From positions 9,781,872-9,845,871 of the forward strand of contig NC_058499.1 of the NCBI RefSeq assembly GCF_020382885.2: a stretch of DNA of 64,000 bases. Direction: 5' to 3'. Made by a program: the position numbers and the translations under genes. Position 1 is the stretch's first letter. Every line of letters begins with the position of its first letter. The notes under the pieces are model-generated. The model was not told the origin of the DNA. It saw only the letters and a program-made list of their open reading frames with translations, and did not search any database. The DNA comes from Scatophagus argus (taxonomy: Eukaryota; Chordata; Actinopteri; Scatophagidae). Shown here one piece after another: positions 1 through 11,400 of this stretch.

Positions 1-3000
1 TTGGTCCTTCCAGGCGCATCAGAGCAGATGGAGGCATCTCACTGTAGAGCTGGTAGGAGAGGTTCCTCAGGATACACACTGCATTTTCAACCCCCTATAA
101 ACACACACACACACGTATGGACAAATGAACGTGTTGGACTAGATTTGGACAGATCCAGCAATATAAATTCAACTCAATCTCTTCTTGTCTCACCTTGTCT
201 TCTGCCTTGCTGTCCTCACTGAAGGCCTTGATGTAGGTCACCAAAGAGTCCACTAGTCCAGTTGTTTCTCTCATCATCTGACGGGTCTTCTCATTCACAG
301 AGCTCAGATTCCTGAGAGCACACAGATCAAGTGCCAGGTCAGAGAGGTATTTCAGGTACAGTTCGGTCGGAAATCGTGCATACAGGAGGAGTGTGTTCCC
401 TCTCCAGTCACAGTGCAGCGGAAATAAAGCATTAAAGTACTCATTTCACCAGGACACTGAAAAACCAGGAGCAGGAAGCATTTCATATATTTCCCCCAAA
501 TAGCAACTGATTAGGTGATAAAAAAAAAAATGCTCCATTGATAAGAAGAGCAGAAGCAAAGCAGCTGAAGACTGGAGTGACATCGATTTTGGCAACAACA
601 ACGAAAAGTGACGGTAAAAGGGAAGGGTGTGGTAAAAGCTCCTGTAGCTGAGACATGCCAAAACAAGTTCCCAAAACGTGACCATGAGAGGGAAAAAAAA
701 ATAAAAAATCACACACAGGTGAACCAATGAGAAATACATTTTAACAAAGGAGCACGTTGCAACCACAGAGGGACGATGTGCACCTGAGGCATCCCGTGGT
801 GTTGTGGAAGATCTCTGCCTCAGAGGGAGACAGATTGATGTCCTCAGAGTCTCTGCTGCCTGACAGAGGGATGAGGATCTTCTCAGTCAGATCAGGAAGT
901 GTCTCCTTGGCCAGTTTCTGCTTCAGGTTGTCTTTGGACGAAAGGTTCCAAAAGATACCTGTACATATACACACAAAGGGAGTGTGAGCACAACCCACAT
1001 TTATGCCTCATTTTGAATAACTAATCATTATTTCACATTTATTTCAGTTTAAATGAATAGTCCAACATTTTAGGAGACAGATTTATTGGTTTCTTTCAGA
1101 GAGTTAGATGAGAAGATCACTCTCTTGTCATTCCCTTCAGTAGGAACCTACACCCAACTGCTTGTTAGCTTAGCATGAAGACTGGAAATGGGGAAATAGC
1201 TCGCCTACCTCTGTCAAAGATGAATCCAACAAAAACTGCCTACTAGCATCTCTAAAGCTCACAAGGTAACACTTCACAGCACGTCAGTTTAATCTTCTCA
1301 GAAAGCTTTTGTTCAAATGAAAGCCAGGTTTACGACCTTTGGACCAAGTCAGGCTAAATATTTCCAAATTGGTGCTAAACTAAGCTAACTGGCTGTAGCT
1401 TCATATTTGTTTTACAGCCTAACTTTCAACAACAAAGAGAAATAAGGGTATTTCCTAAAATGTTGAAATATTCTAAAACATTTATGACACACAAATTCCT
1501 TTCAAAATCTTTAGACACACTCAAATGAAGACGAAACAGTAGTTCGCACGATGCGGGCAAGATAAGACCTCTGTGTCACATTTTGGCAAGCTACAAGGAA
1601 AAAACTGCACTCTGTTATCTATCACAAGTTTTTACCGAAAACACAACACCAACATGACTGTTTCTTAGTGATCCAACAGTTATGATTCAAGGTGTGACAG
1701 CTCAAAGTAAAACGTGTCAAAGCCTTTGCTCATGAAAAGGAGTGGCAGATAAACTGTTGGTCCACAGGTTCAAACATCTCCAACAACCTCCCTTATTCTC
1801 CTCTTCACATACCCTATAGAAACAACTGAAGCTCCCCCTCCTTCTCTGTAATTACTTAGACACACTACATGCTTTGAAAATCTGTACACTATGGAGGTAC
1901 AAAATCCATTTCCTGAAATTTCGGTCCGCACTTCTGCTGACATCAGATAACAGTGAATGGTAGACAAACAAACAGCAAAACTTGACTGAAATAAAGAATA
2001 TTGTTTCTCACATCTCCTGGTAAAAATGAAACTAACCTAAACTCTGACTTAAGTTACTGTAAATCCTCATAATCTGTGGATTCTTGTGTGTCTGGTTAAA
2101 ACTTGCCACCATCCTGCTATTTGTTTGGTGTGGATTATATCGATTTCAGGCTGCTGCTCCCTCAGAGAACTACAAGGACACCACTGCCAAGATCACGTTG
2201 CATCCAAATAATGTGGCTACCTAATTTACATTCATTTTACTTGACGCAAAGCAAGCAGTGCAACATCTGAACTCGTGATTTTCCTACCCGTGATGTTTTT
2301 GCGGAGCTCATCGTCGGGCTCCTTGAGCGCCTCGACCAGCTCAGGGATGCCGCCCTCTTCGATCAGGGCCACCTTGTTGTCCATGTTCTCGTAGATGAGG
2401 TTGCGTGTGGCCCCAGTGGCAAAACGCTGCACTTCCTGGTTTTCACTGTTGAACAGCTTCACCAACTCAGCAATGCCCTTCAAGCGACGCACCTGGAGAC
2501 GGGATGGCAGGAAAAAAGCTCGCTTAGGATTTGTACATTTTTGCTAAAATTGCCAGTTTTGTCCTTTGATAACCACCTTTCAAATTATTCTAACTTTAGG
2601 CTTCTATCTTCAGAAAATCTGTGTTGTCTCAGTATGATCCCATTCATTTCACTGTCCCAAAGCTGGATCCTTGGAGCACTGCTGGCAGCTGCAGTATATT
2701 TTTAATCTTTGAGGATTTACCAAATTCTGACATATTCTAAAATTCCAAAATTTGGGAAATACACTTACCATTCATTAATTTCTTGATGAGAGTTCAATAA
2801 GAAGATTAAATTTAACTCTCACATCAGTGCCGTGAGTATTTCTAAGGTGCTGAGATTATCTTACAACATTGGACAGATGAGATCCAGGTGAGCTCTGTTT
2901 TCAGTCTTAATGCTAAGCTTGGCTAACCAGCTGCTGGCTGTAACTTCCCTACTCCTCTCATGTAACTCTCAGCAAGAAAGTGAACAGGCTGATTCCTCAA

Positions 3001-6000
3001 AATGTCGAACTATTCCTTTTGATATGAAAACATCTGGATCTCTTTTCAGAGACCTCATTGGCTGAACTGCAAACAGCTCACAAGAGGCTGTATCCTCAGA
3101 GCTGAAAATAACCTCGACAAGCTGAAAGGCACACGGCTAAACTAAGCAACTGAGCCGCCATAACAGTGTGTCACGTAAGATAAGAGTTTTAATCTCTACT
3201 GTGTATATGCCATTTAGCACATACGGAGGACAGAGTTCAGACATTTTTGCAGCGATGACAAAAGCTGAGCAACATGTGGAACATCTGGAGCATACCAGAG
3301 CAGAAGCAGGACTAACAGAAATGGAGCAACATCCGTCAGTGGATGCCTGCACTTGAAGGGAAAACAATCTTCATGACTGAGTTTCTAAATAAGGGAACAC
3401 ACAGAGGAAAGACCCAGAGGAATTCTAACCACAAGTTTAATCTGTACCTCGACTTTGGCGTCACTGTCATTGTAACACTCATGTTGAATGTAGGCGGCAC
3501 CCAGGACCTGCAGTTCAGGGTCGGACTCTCTCAGGTGTTGCACTGCTGTGGGCATGTCCAGGGCGTTGATCCTAGCGAAGGAGCAAATGAACAAATTCAA
3601 CCAAAGAATCTAAAACATTTAATTATATAATCACCCCGCTGCTATGTGTGGTTGCACGCAATATGTCTTTTGGATGTTTGAATGAAAATAAAACGCAGCC
3701 ACAATAATAATTCATAGATGATTTGTTTATCAGCAAAAGTCAGCTTTTTGAATTTCTTCCAAATGACATAGTGGTCTGCAAGTCCGCTCAGCTAATCACA
3801 TGCTGTGGGATGTGTGAAATGTGAGGTCTGAATAGGAGCTGCCACACCCAAAACCAGTCCTGCCGCTATAGGGCCACCTCCCAGTCCATAGCTCTTAGGG
3901 AATAGACCATTCACATCATTCAAACACACACACACACACCCTCTCTAAAACCTGACACATGAAAGTTGTGACACCATGAAACTGGTGCATCCCTTTCACT
4001 TGAAAGTAAATGACGCTCATAAAAAATACAACAAACTGAGTCACCAGGATTATTCACTATTTTTCTTAATGTCAACAAATCCCATGACAGGATCAAAACC
4101 AGTAACGTGTTAGTCCCTCTCTTTTTACTGTCCTGTTCTCAGCACCAAACCTCTTTGTTCCCACTGTGGACATAAAACTTAAGAAAGTTTAACTTTTAAA
4201 AAAGGCTTGATAATTTCCTATCTGTTTGGTTTTTAAGCAAATGCTACTTGTTGGGGGGGGGGGTTTCAACAGTGAGTTAAAACACATTTTGTGTGCTAAG
4301 CAGGCAGCAGGAAAGTGAATGTGGGATTAAGTCAAAATAAACTAAACAGTTCTCGTATTCATTGTAATAAAGAGACACAAAGGTGTAGATTATGGGTGCA
4401 CAAAGACTCTCTGTGGCACGGAAGATGAAGCTACTACATATCAGGTTTCTTAACACAGACAACACTTATCAGTAGGATCACTTTAGGATTGTGTAGGATT
4501 TAATGACAAGAGTAAAGTTACATGTCAAACCTACTCTGAGTTATTCATCTCAGTCAACATTAACGAGTACTCAGGTTTGTTCTTGAGGTTGAGCAGTCAG
4601 GCGAAATCTAACCACTCAATAATAATGAAAGAATATGTAATATACCCAGTGCTCACAATGAAAATATCATGATGACTCTGTTAGTCATGTAAGCTTCTCA
4701 CCCGCTGAGGTTGCCCATGCTGGCCCCCATCGCCATCTGCCCGCCATAGATGTCCACGCCCCTGCCCACACTCTGCATGCTTTTAATAGACATGGCACGG
4801 GACAAGGGACGCTGCATTGTGAGGTTCCCCTGGGAAGCAGAGGACACTCCGGATGCGATGAACCCTCTGTCCACTCGGTCAACTCCTCCGCCATAGTTGC
4901 TCCCACCTGAGGAGATTGGGCGCTGCATGGCCCCAGACATGGAGCCCATGCTCATCCGGTTTCGGTTTGTAATCCTGCTGATGGTGCGGTGAGCTGGGCC
5001 CTTGAAGGAATGCTGCTGGGCGATCTCCATCTCTTCTCCTGCCACCCCTCCACCACGGACAAGAGTGCCACTAAGAGATCGGCGCATGGGTGCTACGAAG
5101 GTCATGGATCCTCCTTGCCTCACCTGGCTGGTGTAGCCATTGGTTGCACTTTGAGCATACTGCCGGCTGAAGGTGGCGTCCCGGTCGGAGACCAAGCTGC
5201 CAGCATCGCTGCCATCAACCATCCAGGATCCAGGATTCACCTGTGCTGTATGCTGCCGCACTGCATGCATGGACAAGGGCTGTGTTTCCATCTGGCTCTG
5301 CTGTCTGATGGTCCCCTGGTAGCCTCCCAGCCTCATGTCTTCTCGATACATACCACCACCACCACCTAACCCTCCACCCCCGACACTGATCCTGTGCAAC
5401 TGGCCCATGTCTGGGCCAGCAGACATGCAGCTGAAGCCTGACCTCTGGGAGACGCGTGGACCCTGAGGATGGGGAGATGAGAAGTAACCGTTACAATCAA
5501 ATGTGTAGCCAGAGTTATTCATTGTGCTCTAGTGAACTGTACGTGTGGATGAATTTGTCTCACTGCACATGGACAAAAACGGTTTCTAACTTTGATCATT
5601 GCAGAGTGACATCCATTTGGGTAACACCTATTTCATATACAAAAATACAATTCATTTTGGAGCAAAGGACTCAAATATAAAATGTCGACAAACTTGACAT
5701 CTGTGGTACAAAGCCAGTTGGTTCCTGTTAAAGGGAGGAATCTAGAGGGTGGACTTTAAAACCCTGAGCTGATTTCATCACAGTCTAATGTGAAATACCA
5801 CACATGCTGAGTCTCCTGGGTGAGCCACTGTGACACCAGCAGAGAGGCATTGATGGAGTTTGTTTTTCTTCTAGGGCATCCAGTTAAATGTCACGTTACA
5901 CGATCAGCTCAATATTTCCAGGTTATGCGTCAATACACGTTAAAACAGGGAGATAGTGCTGTGGTACTCACCATTGTCCTGGAGCCTGAGTACACATAGG

Positions 6001-9000
6001 ACGATTTAGAGGTGAAAGCCGGGCTGTAGGTCTGATATTTCATTGTTGAAGAACCACCATAGTCTGGAAGAAAACATAATAATAACTGAATAAAACATCT
6101 AATGCCACATCAGTGACACGACTGTTACAAACTGTATGTGACTGACATGTAGCATGTTCACCTTTAAAGGTTCTCACCTTTAATGGGAAATTTCTTTGTT
6201 TTTTAAATTACATTTTTTTCAACTTGTCTTAAAACAATACTCAGACACTGATACGTATGTTGAAAGAGTTTCTGCTTGCTGTAATCATTCCTCCTGTTCA
6301 TACCAGCCATTAAATGTTTGTGAGGAAAAAAAATGCACAGTCCTGTTCCATGCAATAAATAAATAAATATTCCAGAAGCGACTACGAGGGTTCAACATGA
6401 GACCAAAAAAATGCGAGCCAATCCTTTAATTATTTTCTTAGCAACCTGATGCACACGTTAAACTTTATAGCAAAATCTCGACGTGCAAAAACTAAACGTG
6501 AAAAATGGTTGTGAATGTAGAGCAAAAATATTCTTTCATTCTTTAAAATGTTGAGATACTGCTAGAAACAATCACTTCTACGTCTATTTTAGCCATTTCT
6601 AGTCATTTAGTCACTTCAGCTAAAAAGTGACATCAGCACCACATGGGGACCGTCAAACACACAAACACACAAACACAAGCTTTTCAACAGATTCAGGCAG
6701 AAACAACACAAACACAATCAGGCAGCTGCTCTGTTCATCTTTTATTCTGTGTTCACTATTGTCCATATGCATCAGTAGTTACTTTCACTCTTTGTAAACC
6801 ATCTTTAGTAATAAAGTTGACTCAGCTTGACTCAGCTTGACTCAGCCTACGTCAGCCAAGAAAACGCCTTTAATGCTATTTGTTGTGTGGGCCGTTCAGT
6901 GAGCTTTGCCACATACATAAATAATATATGGCACCAAAACAGCCCCAAGAAACAATGACAAGCCTTTCACAAAGCTTTCCAAATTAAAACATACATTAAA
7001 AACCCTTCTCCAACAACCTCCATTTCCAATGTGAGCAGAGGTGGGAGGTGAACTGTAGAGCACACACACACCAAACCAGTTGGGTAAAGATGAGACTGAC
7101 ACATTACATCTTTTGGCTCAGCTCCAGCCCAGCTCTGACAACAACCAGCACACCTTAACAGCACACAGAAAACACACCTCGAAAACTCCTTCAGCGAGAA
7201 AACTGAACGTTTTTCAACCTCTGTTTGAAAAATGAACACTGTCATAAAGTCAAGATTTCGCACGCACACACACACACAGAGTTTGTGCTGAGACTTGTCC
7301 ACCTGTAAGCACCAGTCGCTGCCATAAACGCACAGCAGCTGTACGGGGAGGCGGCGTTCCTTGCAGAATCATCTGGGTGTTTTCCTCAAACACACATGCA
7401 TTCAGTTTTTTTCCCCTTTTTGCCTTTTCTTTTTATTGGCACTCAAACGTTCATAATGAACTTTACCAAAGCTTTACTAAGCCACATAAATGGCATCAGT
7501 GCCTGTTGGGTTACACAGATTTCAACAGAGGGTGGATATATGACATACAGCATACTATGTTTACCTCCCAGCAAAGCCCGCGTCACAGGACAGAAGGAGG
7601 TGACAGTGTAAAACATCTCGTCTCGTCTACTTTTACGTATAATGTTGGCCACGTTTTGCCAAAAGTGTCTGCCAACAATATCGGAGGTGAAAACAGACAG
7701 TGACCCATTTAACAGACGTGTTGTGTGTCCCTCTACATTCCAGCCATTAAAAATGGCACGAACACTATGTTTGTCTGAGGTCGGTATTCTTGGCGCCTCG
7801 GGGAAATGCTTAAACTAGAAGAGTGAGAAAAAGATTCTTCTTTCAGAGGCCGTATAAGCAAGGACCCAACGTCAAACTGCTCCTGGCACTTTGGGAGGGT
7901 ATTATGAATGATGGGACAAGAAGGAATTCATGCTTCATGAATCAAGCAGGTGCGCAGCTTTCAGTCACGTTTCAAAAACAACCCAAGAACGAGTTCATGT
8001 GCAGCTCTCACTTGACACTAAATCATCTCCTTAACCACATCAGAACATTAAATGTGTCGTAATGATATTGTAAACTAATTCCGAGCTCTCCTGGAAATGT
8101 TTCATTTCCCCTGTGGGAGCTTACACAACATTCCCACTGTGACTGTTTGTGTGTCAACGAGGCTCAGACAGACACCGTTTGAAAATGTGACGTCTCCGAA
8201 CGGACGACACCACAGCTGGTTCTCACGACACTGTCATCTCCAAGGTATCTCCAACCCTTACCTATTAAAGCTGGGCAAGACCTGAAACCCAATCCCACAG
8301 AGGGCGGCTTTCACCTCAGTCTGCTATCAGAGAGATTCATGAAAGCAGCACTTGTCTGGGCCTGTTACACATTAACCCTATGTCATATGCACGTACACAG
8401 TGTGCAGCACTGTAAGATAGCTGCTGAACGACGCTTTGGCTCAGGTTCAACTGCTACAAACCTGCAGGGCAGCTGAATGGACGAATTCTCTGATGAGCTG
8501 ATGAGAAACAAAGTCTAGAGGCATGCAGCACAGACAAGACACGCACTTGAAAATAAAAGCTGTTAAAGTGATCTGAGTCATTCTGGGAAACTACAAGCTG
8601 AGTCCCAGTAAAACAGATAAATGAGAAAGTAACCTTGAGAACTGAAACTCCAATACTCAGTTGATGGTTCAAATCGTCAAATTTTATGAAACTGGATTAA
8701 TCGTTTAAAATTCTTGAGCAAATAATGGCAACACAAATGAATATTTATGAATATTTTAAGGTTTTAAACTGACAAATTAAAACGTCGCAGGTGTCACAAG
8801 GGGCTCCAGAAATGTGTCATATCCATGAGTGAAGTACTTAGTAGAATACTAAATACTACACTCTAAATACTTCATAGTAAAAATGGAAAAGTGAACCTTG
8901 AAGGAAGTTTATTTTTCAAAAAAACACATGCAGAACCATAACAGTTTCACCACAAGGGATGTTCAATATCTGATGCCTAATACTGCAGCTCTTCACGGCC

Positions 9001-9510
9001 AATTAGAAAAAATCCAAAGCTCGTCAAAGTTCGGTTTTATTTCTGTTATTTGGAGTAAAGCCAAAAGAAACGGGATTAAACGCGTGACAGGACTAACTGG
9101 AGCAAAACGAGGACCATCTTTCAGGCTATAAACTCCGCACTACAGGCAGACGATGACACCTGTACCTGTGTGAGCTCTTCGAGTGCTTTTACCTTTAGCA
9201 GTTCTCAGCTCATTGTGCGCACTTCACATTAAATAAAGCCAGTACGGATCCTCGAAAGGGTGTGTTAAGAGACTTTTTGATGGTTACCTGACATGGCGTG
9301 GTGTGAAACTGATCCGTTCTGACGCGGAAGTGTAGACTTCTCCGCGAGTCTCATCTGGACCTGCTGCTGGACGCGCCGGGCTTTGGCTATCTCATCCGAC
9401 ACGGAGGTCCCGTTCCCGAGCTGGATATCCGACGGGAGTCCGTAGGTAGTGACCGAGGTGTTGGGCTGTAAAGCGGACAAAAACACATGTTCTGAAGCCA
9501 TGGCGCTCAT
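1..9510 (-). CDS. pkp3: Plakophilin-3, 5' eight coding exons (3' end outside the window)
   Basis: Armadillo-repeat desmosomal plaque protein that links cadherins and desmoplakin at cell junctions. Coding exons read from high to low coordinate: 9510-9288, 6063-5972, 5462-4702, 3571-3448, 2492-2288, 958-784, 311-194 and 94-1 (continues off the left edge). They join in frame to about 597 codons; the human protein is near 800 residues. The N-terminus (FLSALQPNTSVTTYGLPSD) matches the plakophilin-3 head start FLLSALQP. Exon 3 encodes a Ser/Gly-rich head region with a glycine run. Armadillo repeats start near residue 360 (ALDMPTAVQHL, VLGAAYIQH) and continue through EVQRFATGATRNLIYEN, NLSSKDNLKQKLA and AVCILRNLSYQLY. 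The start is ATG 9510 (context GTCACCATGA); an in-frame ATG at 9501 has a stronger context and is possible. The family call is firm. A teleost a or b paralogue cannot be chosen from this window. Confidence 0.93.
312..783 (-). other. pkp3 intron 6
   Basis: Intron of 472 bases between exons 784-958 and 194-311, with a GT donor and a CTCTCAG acceptor read on the minus strand. It contains short A-runs. No other gene or repeat is recognised in it. Confidence 0.8.
959..2287 (-). other. pkp3 intron 5
   Basis: Intron of 1,329 bases. It holds one copy of the inverted-repeat-ended fish repeat (1046-1476). The remainder (1477-2287) shows no open frame or recognised element. Confidence 0.75.
1046..1476. 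repeat. Short interspersed element with inverted ends, copy 1
   Basis: About 430 bases. The left end reads GAATAGTCCAACATTTTAGG and the right end is nearly its reverse complement (CCTAAAATGTTGAAATATTC). The interior has TTAGCTTAGCATGAAGACTG and CATCTCTAAAGCTCACAAGG, shared with the copy at 20868-21235. It has the look of a non-autonomous element with terminal inverted repeats, of a kind I recall as very common in percomorph genomes. The family name is not assigned. Confidence 0.6.
2493..3447 (-). other. pkp3 intron 4
   Basis: Intron of 955 bases holding a second, diverged copy of the inverted-repeat-ended element (2733-3022). Nothing else is recognised. Confidence 0.75.
2733..3022. repeat. 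Short interspersed element with inverted ends, copy 2
   Basis: Shares the end sequence CCTCAAAATGTCGAACTATT and the internal GCTAACCAGCTGCTGGCTGT and AACTCTCAGCAAGAAAGTGA with this family. The left end is degraded (TTTGGGAAATACAC). It is shorter than copy 1, so probably internally deleted. Confidence 0.55.
3572..4701 (-). other. pkp3 intron 3
   Basis: Intron of 1,130 bases. It contains a (CA)n run at 3924-3939 and an 11-base G run at 4253-4263. No gene or recognised transposon is present. Confidence 0.75.
5463..5971 (-). other. pkp3 intron 2
   Basis: Intron of 509 bases between the small exon 2 (5972-6063) and the long head-domain exon 3. No further structure is seen. Confidence 0.75.
6064..9287 (-). 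other. pkp3 intron 1
   Basis: First intron, 3.2 kb. It contains a triple AP-1 motif cluster (6818-6844), an (AAAT)n tract near 6355-6368 and a (CA)n run at 7264-7279. Open frames here are short and match no family I know. The AP-1 cluster suggests it may house an epithelial enhancer. Confidence 0.7.
6818..6844. promoter_or_regulatory. Three AP-1 (TGACTCA) sites with exact 10-base spacing
   Basis: TGACTCA occurs at 6818-6824, 6828-6834 and 6838-6844 as a tandem TTGACTCAGC unit. TGACTCA is the canonical AP-1 (Fos/Jun) site. One helical turn of spacing puts all three on the same DNA face. Position in intron 1 of an epithelial junction gene fits an enhancer, which is inference. Confidence 0.5.
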
Positions 9511-9800
9511 GGTGACAAGTTAAGAAGTCCGGGACCGAATAAAAAATGGTGTGGACAAGCCGTTTGCGCAGCTGAAACTGCGCGGAGATCGCAGAGCGGC
9601 GCTTTGGGCGAGGAGAACTGCGAATCAGCAGGAGGTGGAGCCTCGGAGAGCAGACTACAGAGTACCTGACCTCACAGGTGCCCCCCTCCTCCTCCTCCTT
9701 CTTCGTTTACTTCTTTTTGGAGGTCTCGCGGTAATTACTATCCTAAACATGGCCGTAGCGCGTGCCCCTGGACACAGTCTCACAGGTCCACGTTTTTAAA
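9511..9800 (-). promoter_or_regulatory. pkp3 5' UTR and proximal promoter region
   Basis: Sequence just upstream of the pkp3 ATG. It is richer in G, C and CpG than its surroundings (CGCGGAGATCGC near 9580-9591) and has a CTCCTCCTCC tract near 9687. No clear TATA box or cap site can be fixed from sequence. Confidence 0.4.
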
Positions 9801-9989
9801 GTCGTGTAATTAGACCGATAGCTCTCATTAAACCAAATCTTGTGCCCTCCGCACACTCTAACACACGGTCGACGCTTGCCTGTACTTGCCCACTTTTCAG
9901 TCACTGACTCACAGCTGTGCTGGTCTGCAGATAAGACTGAATCACATTTCTCCTGTTTCTATTCAGATAAACGTTTTTCACAAAACACT

Positions 9990-10680
9990 CAGTACACCCC
10001 TTTATCCCGTTCTCCTTTATACTTCTACTCCACTACGATTCACAGCGAAATACTTTACTTTTTACTCCACTGCTTTTATTCGACTGCTTTAGTTTTAAGC
10101 TGAAGTTTTTAAGAAAACACACAATTAGCTTATAAATGTGAGGTGCTCTTAAAGGTTAAATTAGCCATCAGTTTAATAAAGTACTCAAAGCTCCACCTCC
10201 AGCAACTACAACAGCAAAATGTTACTTAGACATAAATGCACCATTGAAGTTTATCTGCTGTTGTAGATAAACTACTACTGTTTATCTCGAGTATAAAATC
10301 TTCATGGACAGTGTGGGCTTTTAGAAAAATGTTAAACATACTTTAGTATAATTTAACATTACAACAAGCTGAATGTTTTGATTTATCATGAAATACATTA
10401 CACTCATGTGATCTCAACATTAAAATACAAGCAAAGATCCGTCTTGTAACAGGGTTAAACAGTGAAAGGGACAAACCACTAGCAACAAAGAGCTAATCCG
10501 CTAACAATACGATGCCACAAATCATCCAGCGCTGTTTACAATAGTGAAATGTAACTAATCTTGAGATACTGCAACTTTACTTGAGTATTTCCATGTTGTG
10601 TTACTTTATACTTCTGCTCCACTACATTTATTAGACATTAGTTACTTTGCACATTCAAATTATTAACACAAGATATAAAT
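9990..10680. repeat. Dispersed fish repeat, copy A left part
   Basis: Contains two blocks with the recurring fish phrase TACTTCTACTCCACTAC followed by TTTTTACTCCACTGCTTTTA (10020-10085) and a parallel block at 10597-10650. The 3' portion of the same kind of sequence appears at 11325-11400, on the far side of a Tc1 remnant. The family is recognised by recurrence only; no name is assigned. Confidence 0.45.
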
Positions 10681-10716
10681 CAACAGCTAAACAATGGAAA
10701 ACCTCAGCAGATAAAG

Positions 10717-11200
10717 TATACGATATGGACAAAAGTATAAGTACTCTTTACTCTTGAATTCAGGTGTGGTATGGGGCTGTTTTCAGGCCCCTTACTTCCA
10801 GCGAAGATAAAAGCTTCAGCATACCAAGACATTTTGGACATTTTGCTGTGCTTCCAACTTTGTGGCAACAGTTTGTTGAAGGCCCTTTTCTATTCCAGTA
10901 TGACTGTGACCCAGTGCACAAAACAAGCTCCGTAAAGACAGAGTCCTGACTTCAACCCCATCCAACACTTTTGGGATGAACTGGAGATTGTGAGCCAGGC
11001 CTTTTGATCCAACATCAGTGTCTGCCTCCCAAATGCATGAATGGGCACAAACTACCACAGAAAATCCACAAAATCTTGTGGAAATCCTTCACAGAACCGT
11101 TGAAGCTGTCATAGCGGCAAAGCTCTCTATGTGTTTAGAATGTAATGTTTATTTTGTTGTAATGGTCAGGTGTCCCAATACTACTGTCTATATAGCGTAA
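10717..11200 (+). mobile_element. Tc1/mariner remnant 1, internally deleted
   Basis: Left end near 10717 (TACGATATGGACAAAAGTAT) and right end near 11168-11200 (GGTGTCCCAATAC then CTATATAGCGTA) are mutually inverted terminal repeats. The interior carries the decayed C-terminal part of a Tc1-type transposase on the plus strand: phrases equivalent to FQYDCDPVHK and a degraded NP-HF/LWDELE region, where DD34E elements have their last acidic residue. It has stop codons and most of the N-terminal half is missing, so it is inactive. It appears inserted inside dispersed repeat copy A. Confidence 0.75.
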
Positions 11201-11274
11201 TTGAAATTAGCTTAGCTTTGACCAACTGTCATATCAAAGTGATGAATGTGCCTCACCATTTGTAATTCAGTGAT

Positions 11275-11308
11275 ATAACATATATGATTTGAGATTCATA
11301 TATGTTAT
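11275..11308. repeat. Perfect 13-base inverted repeat
   Basis: ATAACATATATGA (11275-11287) and its exact reverse complement (11296-11308) are separated by 8 bases. It can form a hairpin, but it is AT-rich and short, with no sign of a microRNA precursor. Confidence 0.5.
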
Positions 11309-11324
11309 AGCACTCTGCATAATC

Positions 11325-11400
11325 ACTACTTTTACATTTTCTTACGTTAAGTATATTTCAATGCAAGCACTTCTGTATTTTTACTTAAGTCAGATTTAAA
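11325..11400. repeat. Dispersed fish repeat, copy A right part
   Basis: TACTTTTACATTTTCTTACG and GTATTTTTACTTAAGTCAG resemble the end of the same dispersed repeat whose left part lies at 9990-10680. The Tc1 remnant separates the two. Confidence 0.35.

Noticed and set aside
11275-11308. Hairpin as a microRNA precursor
   Set aside because: The stem is only 13 bases and AT-rich, far shorter than a pre-microRNA.
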